Assembly: GCA_900319595.1 (NCBI GenBank)
Contig: ONOZ01000165.1
Coordinates: forward strand, 1 to 5,175
Direction of reading: 5' to 3'
DNA: 5,175 nucleotides
Origin: an uncultured Bacteroidales bacterium
Lineage (GTDB): Bacteria; Bacteroidota; Bacteroidia; Bacteroidales; P3
A program made the position numbers and the translations under genes. Below the pieces are notes generated by a model, which saw only the letters and a list, made by a program, of their open reading frames with translations, made no database searches and was not told where the DNA came from. Positions within the stretch are counted from its first letter, which is position 1, and each line of letters starts with the position of its first letter. This document shows, one piece after another, positions 1-5,175 of the stretch.

Positions 1-627
1 ATTGCTCCTTTACCAAGAATTGTGGAATTAGCAGAGCAATATAACTGTAGTATTTATGTTGATGAGGCACATTCCTTAGGTGTGTTAGGCAAAGATGGTA
101 GAGGAATTTGCAATCATTTTGGTGTAACGGATAAAGTTGATGTTCTTATTGGTACTTTTTCTAAATCTTTGGCTACTATTGGAGGATTTGTTGCTGCAGA
201 CTCAACGGTTATGGATTTTCTAAGACATCATTCTCGCTCTTATATATTTTCTGCAAGTATCTCACCTGCCGCAACTGCTAGTGTCTTAAAAGCATTGGAG
301 ATTATACAAGAAGAACCCGAGAGACTAAAAAATCTTTGGGATATGACTAATTATTCATTGAAACTTTTCAGAGATTTTGGTTTTGAAATAGGACCTACAC
401 AAACGCCTATCATACCGCTATATATCCACGACTTAAGAAAAACATTTGCAGTTACAAGAGATTTATTGGAAGATGGTGTTTTTGTTTCACCTGTTATGCC
501 TCCTGCTTGTCCTCCAGAGGATACGTTGATTCGATTTGCACTTATGGCAACGCATAATAAGCAGCAAATTGATGAGGCGGTGGATAAAACTGTGAAAGTC
601 TTTAGAAAATATGATATAATAAAGTAA
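1..627 (+). CDS. spt: Serine palmitoyltransferase, C-terminal half (5' partial)
   Basis: This is a PLP-dependent alpha-oxoamine synthase that condenses L-serine with a long-chain fatty acyl thioester to give a 3-keto long-chain base, the first step of sphingolipid synthesis. The frame is open from base 1, so the gene starts upstream: 208 residues are visible of a family length near 395. Counting from the first visible codon, D21 and H24 in DEAHSLG are the Asp and His that contact the PLP ring, and K55 in GTFSKSLATIGGF (codon 163-165) is the Schiff-base lysine. The FSKS form of that motif, and the C-terminal PPACPPEDTLIRFALMATH, match SPT. The related KBL and BioF typically have TLGKA or TLSKA there. 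The C-terminal small domain is complete and ends in a basic Lys-rich tail at TAA 625-627. The next two genes are candidate later steps of the same pathway, which supports SPT over KBL. The N-terminal half is not visible, so substrate assignment rests on these motifs and context. Confidence 0.9.
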   Translation: MAPLPRIVELAEQYNCSIYVDEAHSLGVLGKDGRGICNHFGVTDKVDVLIGTFSKSLATIGGFVAADSTVMDFLRHHSRSYIFSASISPAATASVLKALEIIQEEPERLKNLWDMTNYSLKLFRDFGFEIGPTQTPIIPLYIHDLRKTFAVTRDLLEDGVFVSPVMPPACPPEDTLIRFALMATHNKQQIDEAVDKTVKVFRKYDIIK

Positions 628-684
628 GGAAAAGGGGAGAGGTAAGATATTTTTGCTAAGATTTATTTTTGATTTGTTAATATC

Positions 685-708
685 ATGCTTAATTCACGTG
701 AAACGCAT
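685..708. repeat. Imperfect inverted repeat with TTCACGTGAA core between spt and the acyltransferase gene
   Basis: A perfect 10-base palindrome, TTCACGTGAA, lies at 693-702. It is flanked by a second pair of complementary arms, ATGC at 685-688 and GCAT at 705-708, with 4 and 2 unpaired bases between arms and core. It sits in the 130-base gap between spt and the next gene, about 50 bases ahead of the ATG at 758. It could be a protein-binding operator or a small hairpin. No T-run follows directly, so it is not a standard intrinsic terminator. The rest of the gap holds a purine-rich run (627-642) and AT-rich sequence without a convincing promoter. Such a short palindrome may be chance. Confidence 0.25.
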
Positions 709-757
709 AGAGAATAAAGTTTTATAATTACATTATTTAACAATTAGTTAATATAAA

Positions 758-1915
758 ATGACAAGAAATGATATCCAAATAAAGGAAGTTCCATATAATA
801 AAGGGAAATATCGTTTTACTTCTTCAAAATTGTTCAATGCTTTTTTGGATTTTCCATATAAGTTATTTAAACATGATAAAATGTTTGTACCACCACTATT
901 GATGGGCGAAAGGCGTACATTTAATAAAAGGATTAACCCTGCCCTTGAATGGTGTGAGTATAAAATATTCGTTGCATATAAAGATGATAAAATCGTCGGT
1001 AGAATTGTTGGAATCATTAACAATAAAGCCAATGAGATTTGGCAAAGAAAATATATTCGTTTCGGGTGGTTTGATACTATTGATGACATCTGGGTTGCTA
1101 AGGGATTGTTTCAAGCAGTAGAAGAGTGGGGTAAAATGCGTGGAATGACAAAAATAGTTGGTCCTATGGGATTTACGGATATGGATAAGGAAGGAATGAT
1201 GGTTGAAGGGTTTGATACGCTTTGTCCGATGGCTGCTTTATGGAATCCTTCTTATTATCCGCCACTTTTGGAAGCAATTGGTTTTCAAAAAGAGGTAGAT
1301 TGGGTACAGTATGAGATGCCTGCCTCACAACAGGTGCCAGAAAAGATAAATAGAATTAACAATATGATTAAGGAAAAGTATAATCTTCGTATTGTTGAGG
1401 GATTAAGTAAAAAAGAATTGGCTAAACGCTATGGTAGAAAAATATTTCATACGCTTAACGAGGCATTTCAAGGACTTTATGGTTATGTTCCATTGACTGA
1501 GAGGTTAGTTGACTATTATATTAAACAGTATTTGGGATTTTTAGATAAGGATTTGATTTGCTTAGTTGTTAATCAAAAGGACGAAATTGTAGCGTTTGGT
1601 ATATCGATGCCTACATTATCTAAAGCACTTCAAAAGGCTAAAGGTAGAATGTTTCCATTTGGGTGGATACATTTGCTAAAGGCTTTAAAGAATTATGATT
1701 ATATCGATTTGTATCTTAATGGTGTTGCACCAGATTGGCAAAATAAGGGAGTGCATTCATTGTATTATGCTCGTATGAACGAAAATTATATTCGCTTAGG
1801 TAGTAAAACAGCAATAGCTAACCCACAATTAGAGAGTAATCAAGCATCTCAAATTTGGACAAAGTATGATAGTAAAATTGCAATTACAAGACGTGCCTAT
1901 ATAAAAGAAATTTAG
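758..1915 (+). CDS. Tandem-GNAT acyltransferase, candidate bacterial ceramide synthase (bCerS-type)
   Basis: This 385-residue protein has two GNAT-like halves. The first (about 65-185) has GRIVGIINN at 81-89, a WFDTIDD stretch at 104-110, an amphipathic helix ending in EEWGKMRGM, and GPMGFTDMDKEGMMVEGFD at 135-153, the usual signature of this long GNAT family. The second (about 208-385) has GVAPDWQNKGV at 322-332, resembling the acyl-CoA pyrophosphate-binding loop (Q/R-x-x-G-x-G/A), and ANPQLESN at 354-361. No membrane segment or signal peptide is evident, so it is probably cytoplasmic or peripheral. In Caulobacter a GNAT-like protein unrelated to eukaryotic ceramide synthases N-acylates the long-chain base. 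By position after spt and directly before the SDR gene, this is the likely counterpart here, but acyl donor and acceptor are inferred. ATG 758 is the first start after an in-frame TAA at 749-751. There is no Shine-Dalgarno, only an A/T-rich leader, as is normal in this phylum. It ends in TAG, 4 bases before the next start, so the pair is surely co-transcribed. Confidence 0.78.
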   Translation: MTRNDIQIKEVPYNKGKYRFTSSKLFNAFLDFPYKLFKHDKMFVPPLLMGERRTFNKRINPALEWCEYKIFVAYKDDKIVGRIVGIINNKANEIWQRKYIRFGWFDTIDDIWVAKGLFQAVEEWGKMRGMTKIVGPMGFTDMDKEGMMVEGFDTLCPMAALWNPSYYPPLLEAIGFQKEVDWVQYEMPASQQVPEKINRINNMIKEKYNLRIVEGLSKKELAKRYGRKIFHTLNEAFQGLYGYVPLTERLVDYYIKQYLGFLDKDLICLVVNQKDEIVAFGISMPTLSKALQKAKGRMFPFGWIHLLKALKNYDYIDLYLNGVAPDWQNKGVHSLYYARMNENYIRLGSKTAIANPQLESNQASQIWTKYDSKIAITRRAYIKEI

Positions 1916-1919
1916 AATT

Positions 1920-2924
1920 ATGAAAAAAGTATTAGTTACAGGAGCAAGTGGATTCATTGGTTCAACGTTGGTAGATATGCTATTGGCGAGTGGAGAATAT
2001 GAAGTGTTTGCTGGGATTAGGCAGACCTCATCAAAAAAATATTTACAGGATAATAGAATAAAGTTTATAGACCTTCATTATACAGACGTAGATATACTGA
2101 CACAACAATTGACTAATGAGAATTTTACAACTATTTTTCATTTGGCAGGACTTACCAAGGCAAAAAAGAAAGAGGATTTCTTAAAAGTAAATTTTGAATA
2201 TACAAAAAATTTGGTTAATGCAATCAAAGATTTACCTATAACGTTAATATATATGTCTTCATTCGCTGCTCATGGACCTGCAAAGTGGAAGCACATAGAT
2301 AAGCATAATATTTGGTGGGACAAAGCCAAAACAACAGATGCTAATGAACCTAATACTTGGTATGGCAAAAGTAAGCTACAAGCCGAGGAGTATATAAATC
2401 AACATTGTACTAATAGATACGTTATTCTTCGTCCAACAGGAGTGTATGGACCTAGGGAAACAGATTATTTTGTATATTTCCAGACGATTAACAATCATAT
2501 TGATGCCGCACTTGGTTCGCCCCAACAACGCCTTACCTTTATTTATGGTAAGGATTTATGTAAAGCATGTATTTTGGCGGCCAATAGCAACGTTCATGGC
2601 AAGACATATTTCGTTAGTGATGGTAATTTGTACCTTGATAGTGAGTTTGCACAGATTACAAAGCAGATTTTAAAAACGTGGGTTATAAGTGTGCGGTTTC
2701 CATTGTGGATTGTCAAAGGAATTTCTTCTTGCTTGGATTTTATTGGAGGTATTATAGGTAAGCAATTCACACTTAATAAAGACAAATATAATATTTTAGC
2801 GGCGAGGAATTGGGATTGTGATATAGAGGACTTGAAAAAAGATTTGAATTTCTCACCCGATTACGATTTGAAACGAGGTTGCGAAGAAGCTATTAAATGG
2901 TACAAAGATAATAAATGGTTGTAA
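1920..2924 (+). CDS. NAD(P)-dependent extended SDR, candidate ceramide / 3-keto-sphingoid reductase (CerR-type)
   Basis: This is an epimerase/dehydratase-like extended short-chain dehydrogenase of 334 residues. The N-terminal Rossmann nucleotide-binding motif is G8-x-x-G11-x-x-G14 in TGASGFIG. HLAG follows at 74-77, the catalytic serine is in MSSFAAHGP (S113/S114), and the catalytic pair Y148 and K152 lies in YGKSK. RPTGVYGPRETD at 171-182 is the typical start of the substrate-binding region. A hydrophobic stretch near 255-280 could touch the membrane. Length and motifs are complete, so the enzyme should be active. The start is 4 bases after the acyltransferase stop. In Caulobacter an extended SDR of this kind reduces the 3-keto group after N-acylation, and the linkage to spt suggests the same job here. 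A caution: a 3-ketosphinganine reductase encoded elsewhere in the genome has been reported in Bacteroides thetaiotaomicron, so this enzyme might act on another sphingolipid intermediate or a sugar nucleotide. The SDR call is firm; the substrate is inferred. Confidence 0.82.
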   Translation: MKKVLVTGASGFIGSTLVDMLLASGEYEVFAGIRQTSSKKYLQDNRIKFIDLHYTDVDILTQQLTNENFTTIFHLAGLTKAKKKEDFLKVNFEYTKNLVNAIKDLPITLIYMSSFAAHGPAKWKHIDKHNIWWDKAKTTDANEPNTWYGKSKLQAEEYINQHCTNRYVILRPTGVYGPRETDYFVYFQTINNHIDAALGSPQQRLTFIYGKDLCKACILAANSNVHGKTYFVSDGNLYLDSEFAQITKQILKTWVISVRFPLWIVKGISSCLDFIGGIIGKQFTLNKDKYNILAARNWDCDIEDLKKDLNFSPDYDLKRGCEEAIKWYKDNKWL

Positions 2925-2968
2925 TACACGGACTAAGGAATAAAAAAGTCATTTTCTTAACGAATTGT

Positions 2969-2999
2969 TTTGATTTATCAGGAAATATTCGTACCTTTG
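2969..2999 (+). promoter_or_regulatory. Bacteroidota-type promoter for the comEC-like gene
   Basis: The -33 element TTTG lies at 2969-2972 and the -7 element TACCTTTG (TAnnTTTG) at 2992-2999, with exactly 19 bases between them. This matches the consensus described for the primary sigma factor of Bacteroides-like bacteria. Transcription should begin a few bases after 2999, giving a leader of roughly 20 bases before the ATG at 3025. The 100-base gap after the SDR gene and this promoter indicate that comEC starts a new transcription unit. I see no strong terminator hairpin for the upstream operon in 2925-2968. Confidence 0.75.
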
Positions 3000-3024
3000 C
3001 ATTCTGCAAGGTGGATATTAAGAT

Positions 3025-3531
3025 ATGATAAAACTGTATAAACGTCCAATCATAATACCGTTACTTATTTTTATTGTTATTATACTATTAGTGGATACGT
3101 TTCTACCTACTGTGTTTTTGAGAAATCACTATACAAAACATTTATCAGAAACAACCACATTCAAATATCTTATAATTGATTCTCCAAGGCAAACTCCAAA
3201 AACCTATTCTTATATCGCTCAAGTCATTGAATATAAGGATACAATAAACACTGAGATTAAAAAAACGAATGGAAGAATAAAAATATTTATCTCAAAAAAG
3301 AATAAAATCGGAAGTGCAAATAAGATTTTACAATACGGAGATGTTATAATTTGTTCAGATAATTTGCAAAGAATAAGGAATTTGGACTCTATAACTACCT
3401 TTAACTATGCAAAATATATGAGGCACAAAAGAATTTATCATCAAGTTTTTATAAAAGATTTTGAGGTAGTCGCAACTAATCGAGGCAATCCGATACTAAG
3501 ATATGCAAAGCGTACAAATTTGTGGCTCTAA
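3025..3531 (+). CDS. ComEC N-terminal part: membrane anchor plus OB-fold-like (DUF4131-type) domain
   Basis: The product is 168 residues. One strong transmembrane segment (about residues 8-27, rich in Ile/Leu/Val) is followed by a mostly hydrophilic, beta-rich region of about 120 residues expected outside the cytoplasmic membrane. Motifs typical of the ComEC N-terminal domain in this phylum are YGDVI near 104-108 and, before the competence domain, FNYAKYMRHKRIYHQ at about 125-139. The latter corresponds to the common pattern 'P-x-x-F-D-Y-x-x-Y-L-x-x-x-G-I'. In full ComEC proteins this domain is thought to help handle incoming DNA. Many ComEC proteins have two or three helices at the N terminus; here I see only one. 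The start is the first ATG after an in-frame TAA at 3019-3021 and lies about 20 bases from the predicted transcription start. The reading frame ends at TAA 3529-3531, where a full-length protein would continue. Confidence 0.7.
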   Translation: MIKLYKRPIIIPLLIFIVIILLVDTFLPTVFLRNHYTKHLSETTTFKYLIIDSPRQTPKTYSYIAQVIEYKDTINTEIKKTNGRIKIFISKKNKIGSANKILQYGDVIICSDNLQRIRNLDSITTFNYAKYMRHKRIYHQVFIKDFEVVATNRGNPILRYAKRTNLWL

Positions 3532-3552
3532 GATAGATTGCAACGTACAAAT

Positions 3553-4335
3553 ATGGGAGTTAAGCAAAAACAAATAGCAACAGCATTACTTTTGGGCGAT
3601 AAAAGAGATATGGATAAGGAAATAAAGCAACAATTCAATACTTCGGGATTAGCACATATTCTCTGCGTATCAGGATTGCATATAATGATGATAGTCTTTG
3701 CGTTTTCGTACCTATTAAAAAGAATTTTACCCACAAGTTTAATATGGATTTATATAAGAAATGTTGCAATGTTGTTACTTTGTTGGGCAATGGCGTTTAT
3801 TGTTGGTTTGACACCTTCGGCATTAAGAGTGGCAACAATGCTTTCTTTATTAATTATCTCTAAATTTACTTTTCTTAATGATGATAGGTTAAATATTCTG
3901 TTATTTACGGCTTTTCTATTTCTTTGTTTTGACCCATTGCTATTATTTAATATTTCATTTCAATTATCATTCCTGGCGGTTATGGGACTTATTACTATAA
4001 AACCTTGGCTTTATAATTTTCTATGGAATAGAACGAAATTTAAAAATAGAGTATTATCAAAGTTATTATCTAATATTTCTACTACCACATCTGCACAAGT
4101 TTTTACTTTTCCTATTATTCTTGTAAATTTTGGACGGTTTCCCATATTTTTCCTTATTACTAACCTTATAGTTATTCCGTTTATGCAAATAGTATTGGTG
4201 TCGCTAATACTTCTATTGTTCGTTGCTGATGTGCCATTGCTTAATACGGCGGTTACATATATTTGTAATCTTGAAATGTCTGCTTTGATTGAAATAGTAT
4301 CGTTTGTCGATAACATGACAGCAAAAATATTTTGA
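3553..4335 (+). CDS. ComEC competence domain (polytopic membrane part) after the internal stop
   Basis: About 260 residues lie in the same frame as the upstream part. The first ATG after the stop is at 3553; a TTG at 3538 is an alternative start. Hallmarks of the competence domain appear in order: ALLLGDKRDM, then GLAHILCVSGLH (the near-invariant H-x-L-x-V-S-G-x-H), GLTPSALR, DPLLLFNISFQLSFLAVMG, SAQVFTFPI, and FLITNLIVIPFMQ. Seven or eight membrane segments are apparent. The protein stops at TGA 4333-4335 soon after the TNLIVIP helix. Family members normally continue for another membrane section, and many carry a metallo-beta-lactamase-like nuclease domain; none is present here, and I find no continuation in the other frames downstream. 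Whether this part is translated depends on reinitiation across the 21 bases between the stop and the ATG. Without the N-terminal domain its function would be doubtful. Confidence 0.68.
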   Translation: MGVKQKQIATALLLGDKRDMDKEIKQQFNTSGLAHILCVSGLHIMMIVFAFSYLLKRILPTSLIWIYIRNVAMLLLCWAMAFIVGLTPSALRVATMLSLLIISKFTFLNDDRLNILLFTAFLFLCFDPLLLFNISFQLSFLAVMGLITIKPWLYNFLWNRTKFKNRVLSKLLSNISTTTSAQVFTFPIILVNFGRFPIFFLITNLIVIPFMQIVLVSLILLLFVADVPLLNTAVTYICNLEMSALIEIVSFVDNMTAKIF

Positions 4336-4397
4336 TTAGTAAGGTATAGTGTGAGGATTATATTGTTGAAAAATATATTTTATTGATGTATTATAAG

Positions 4398-4425
4398 TTT
4401 GGTTTGTAATTTTTACGTACCTTTG
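4398..4425 (+). promoter_or_regulatory. Bacteroidota-type promoter for the glycosyltransferase gene
   Basis: The -7 element TACCTTTG (TAnnTTTG) is at 4418-4425, with a -33-like TTTG at 4398-4401. The 16-base spacing is slightly shorter than usual; a second TTTG at 4403-4406 is too close. The core CGTACCTTTGCA (4416-4427) is identical to that of the promoter before the comEC-like gene (2990-3001). Transcription would start near 4432, leaving about 15 bases before the ATG at 4447. The glycosyltransferase therefore probably has its own promoter. The upstream stretch 4336-4397 is AT-rich and contains the AT-only palindrome AAAATATATTTT (4370-4381), which is not convincing as a terminator. Confidence 0.62.
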
Positions 4426-4446
4426 CAACAAAATTGATATTGTAAT

Positions 4447-5175
4447 ATGAAGTATTCTATAATAATACCTGTCTATAATCGCCCCGAGGAAGTAGAAGAA
4501 TTATTAGAAAGTCTTATCAATCAGAATTTCAATGATTTTGAGGTGATAATTGTAGAAGATGGGTCAAAAATTACATGTAAGGATGTTATAGATAGATATA
4601 TAAATAGGTTAAATATACAATATTTTGAAAAAGAAAATGGAGGTCCTGCCTTAGCACGTAATTTTGGAGCTGAGAAAGCAAAAGGTGATTGGTTTATTGT
4701 ACTTGATAGCGATGTGGAATTGCCTACGAATTATTTTGATGCAATAGAAGAGGGACTTAGTAGGAAATCTATAGATGCATTTGGAGGTCCCGACAGAGCA
4801 AGTGATAGTTTTACAAATATACAAAAAGCAATCTCTTACTCTATGACAAGTTTCTTTACCACAGGAGGTATTCGTGGAGGGAAGAAAAAACTCGATAAAT
4901 TTTTTCCACGTTCTTTTAATATGGGCATTCGTAGAGATGTGTGGCAAAAATTAGGTGGTTTTGCAAATATGCGATTTGGCGAGGATATAGATTTTAGCAT
5001 TCGTATTTTCAAAGAGGGTTATACTGCTACATTATTTCCTAAGGCATGGGTATATCATAAACGTAGGACAGATTTTCGTAAGTTTTTTAGACAGGTATTC
5101 AATAGTGGTATAGCAAGAATAAATTTATATAAAAAGTATTCTGATAGTTTAAAATTTGTTCATCTGCTACCAGCA
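4447..5175 (+). CDS. Family 2 (GT-A) glycosyltransferase, 3' partial
   Basis: The frame is open to the window end, giving 243 residues without a stop. It has the full GT-A catalytic core: SIIIPVYNRPE at 4-14 (start of the nucleotide-sugar fold), IIVEDGS at 34-40, NGGPALARNFGAEKAKGD at 64-81, the DSD metal/nucleotide-diphosphate motif at 87-89 in VLDSDVE, FNMGIRRDVW at 157-166, and the catalytic-base motif GED at 178-180 in RFGEDIDFSIR. After YHKRR (203-207) a basic amphipathic region begins, followed by a hydrophobic start (FVHLLPA) that suggests C-terminal membrane helices beyond the window, as in envelope glycosyltransferases common in this phylum. There is no signal peptide, so catalysis is cytoplasmic. 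ATG 4447 is the first start after an in-frame TGA at 4435-4437; there is no Shine-Dalgarno. Sugar donor and acceptor cannot be told from sequence. A lipid acceptor is possible given the nearby ceramide genes, but the gene has its own promoter. Confidence 0.85.
   Translation, partial: MKYSIIIPVYNRPEEVEELLESLINQNFNDFEVIIVEDGSKITCKDVIDRYINRLNIQYFEKENGGPALARNFGAEKAKGDWFIVLDSDVELPTNYFDAIEEGLSRKSIDAFGGPDRASDSFTNIQKAISYSMTSFFTTGGIRGGKKKLDKFFPRSFNMGIRRDVWQKLGGFANMRFGEDIDFSIRIFKEGYTATLFPKAWVYHKRRTDFRKFFRQVFNSGIARINLYKKYSDSLKFVHLLPA

Larger units (their letters stand above)
3025..4335 (+). pseudogene. comEC: comEC/Rec2-like DNA-uptake channel gene interrupted by an in-frame TAA
   Basis: From 3025 to 4335 the same frame is open for 437 codons including the terminal TGA, apart from one TAA at 3529-3531 (codon 169). 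The translated parts on both sides align in order with a ComEC protein: membrane anchor, OB-fold-like extracytoplasmic domain, then the polytopic competence domain. The distance across the stop also fits, because the RLQ...ALLLGD stretch follows it directly, so no residues appear to be missing. One base change in a sense codon such as CAA, GAA or AAA would create the TAA. ComEC forms the inner-membrane channel for single-stranded DNA during natural transformation. Both halves look otherwise intact, so the lesion would be recent, or it is a sequencing or assembly error, or the halves are made separately by reinitiation. The two halves are described individually. Confidence 0.65.

Noticed and set aside
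648..671. TATTTTTG at 648-655 and 664-671 as -7 promoter elements for the acyltransferase gene
   Set aside because: Both fit TAnnTTTG, but neither has a TTTG at the expected distance upstream, and T-rich matches are common in such AT-rich DNA.
748..1114. Two open frames on the - strand over the start of the acyltransferase gene
   Set aside because: They are antisense to a well-supported gene with clear GNAT motifs and show no recognisable domain or start signal.
2446..2785. Short frames on both strands inside the SDR gene
   Set aside because: They overlap the coding region of an intact SDR and have no family-like motifs.
2931..2959. Possible terminator hairpin after the SDR gene (GACT/AGTC and TAAG/CTTA pairs)
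   Set aside because: The stems are 4 bases with long loops and no proper T-run; too weak to call.
3529..3531. Stop-codon recoding (TAA read as an amino acid)
   Set aside because: Two other genes in the window end naturally in TAA, and no recoding signal is visible.
3528..4316. Minus-strand frames across the comEC region, considered as an alternative to a broken + strand gene
   Set aside because: The + strand carries ordered ComEC motifs and membrane helices; the - strand products are low-complexity shadows.
4370..4381. AAAATATATTTT palindrome as a terminator or operator
   Set aside because: It is purely A/T with a low-stability stem in an AT-rich gap, easily expected by chance.
4651..4947. 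98-codon frame on the - strand within the glycosyltransferase
   Set aside because: It is antisense to the GT-A core including DSD and GED; no independent support.

Overview
The window looks like a chromosomal segment from an AT-rich member of the Bacteroidota (probably Bacteroidales). Three things point there. By eye the GC content is about one third. The genes lack Shine-Dalgarno leaders. Two intergenic regions carry the Bacteroidota-type promoter signature (TTTG near -33, TAnnTTTG near -7). The protein families also fit: a serine palmitoyltransferase beside a GNAT-like acyltransferase and an extended SDR is a sphingolipid locus known from Bacteroides-like bacteria. All three stop codons are used as gene ends (TAA, TAG, TGA), so the ordinary bacterial code applies. 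All genes read on the + strand.

Bases 1-2924 hold the ceramide-synthesis block: the C-terminal half of serine palmitoyltransferase (SPT), a 130-base gap, a 385-residue tandem-GNAT protein that is a candidate bacterial ceramide synthase (bCerS-type), and, 4 bases later, a 334-residue NAD(P)-dependent extended SDR that is a candidate ceramide/3-keto-sphingoid reductase (CerR-type). Together they would condense serine with a fatty acyl thioester, N-acylate the long-chain base, and reduce the 3-keto group, giving the dihydroceramide backbone of the membrane sphingolipids of these bacteria.

Bases 2925-4335 hold a good promoter and a ComEC/Rec2-type DNA-uptake channel gene. It is interrupted by one in-frame TAA at 3529-3531, separating an N-terminal membrane-anchor/OB-fold-like part from the polytopic competence domain. 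The remainder is open in the same frame, so this is either a very young pseudogene, a split gene, or a sequence error. It is also short for the family at both ends.

Bases 4336-5175 hold a second promoter sharing a 12-base identical core with the first, followed by a family 2 glycosyltransferase that runs off the window. It has no start-to-stop coupling to the ceramide genes, but it is a membrane-envelope type enzyme and could in principle act on lipid-linked acceptors.

I see no tRNA, rRNA, CRISPR, insertion sequence or strong intrinsic terminator. The overall impression is a housekeeping/envelope region. The points most worth a second look are the interrupted comEC and the compact SPT-bCerS-CerR arrangement.
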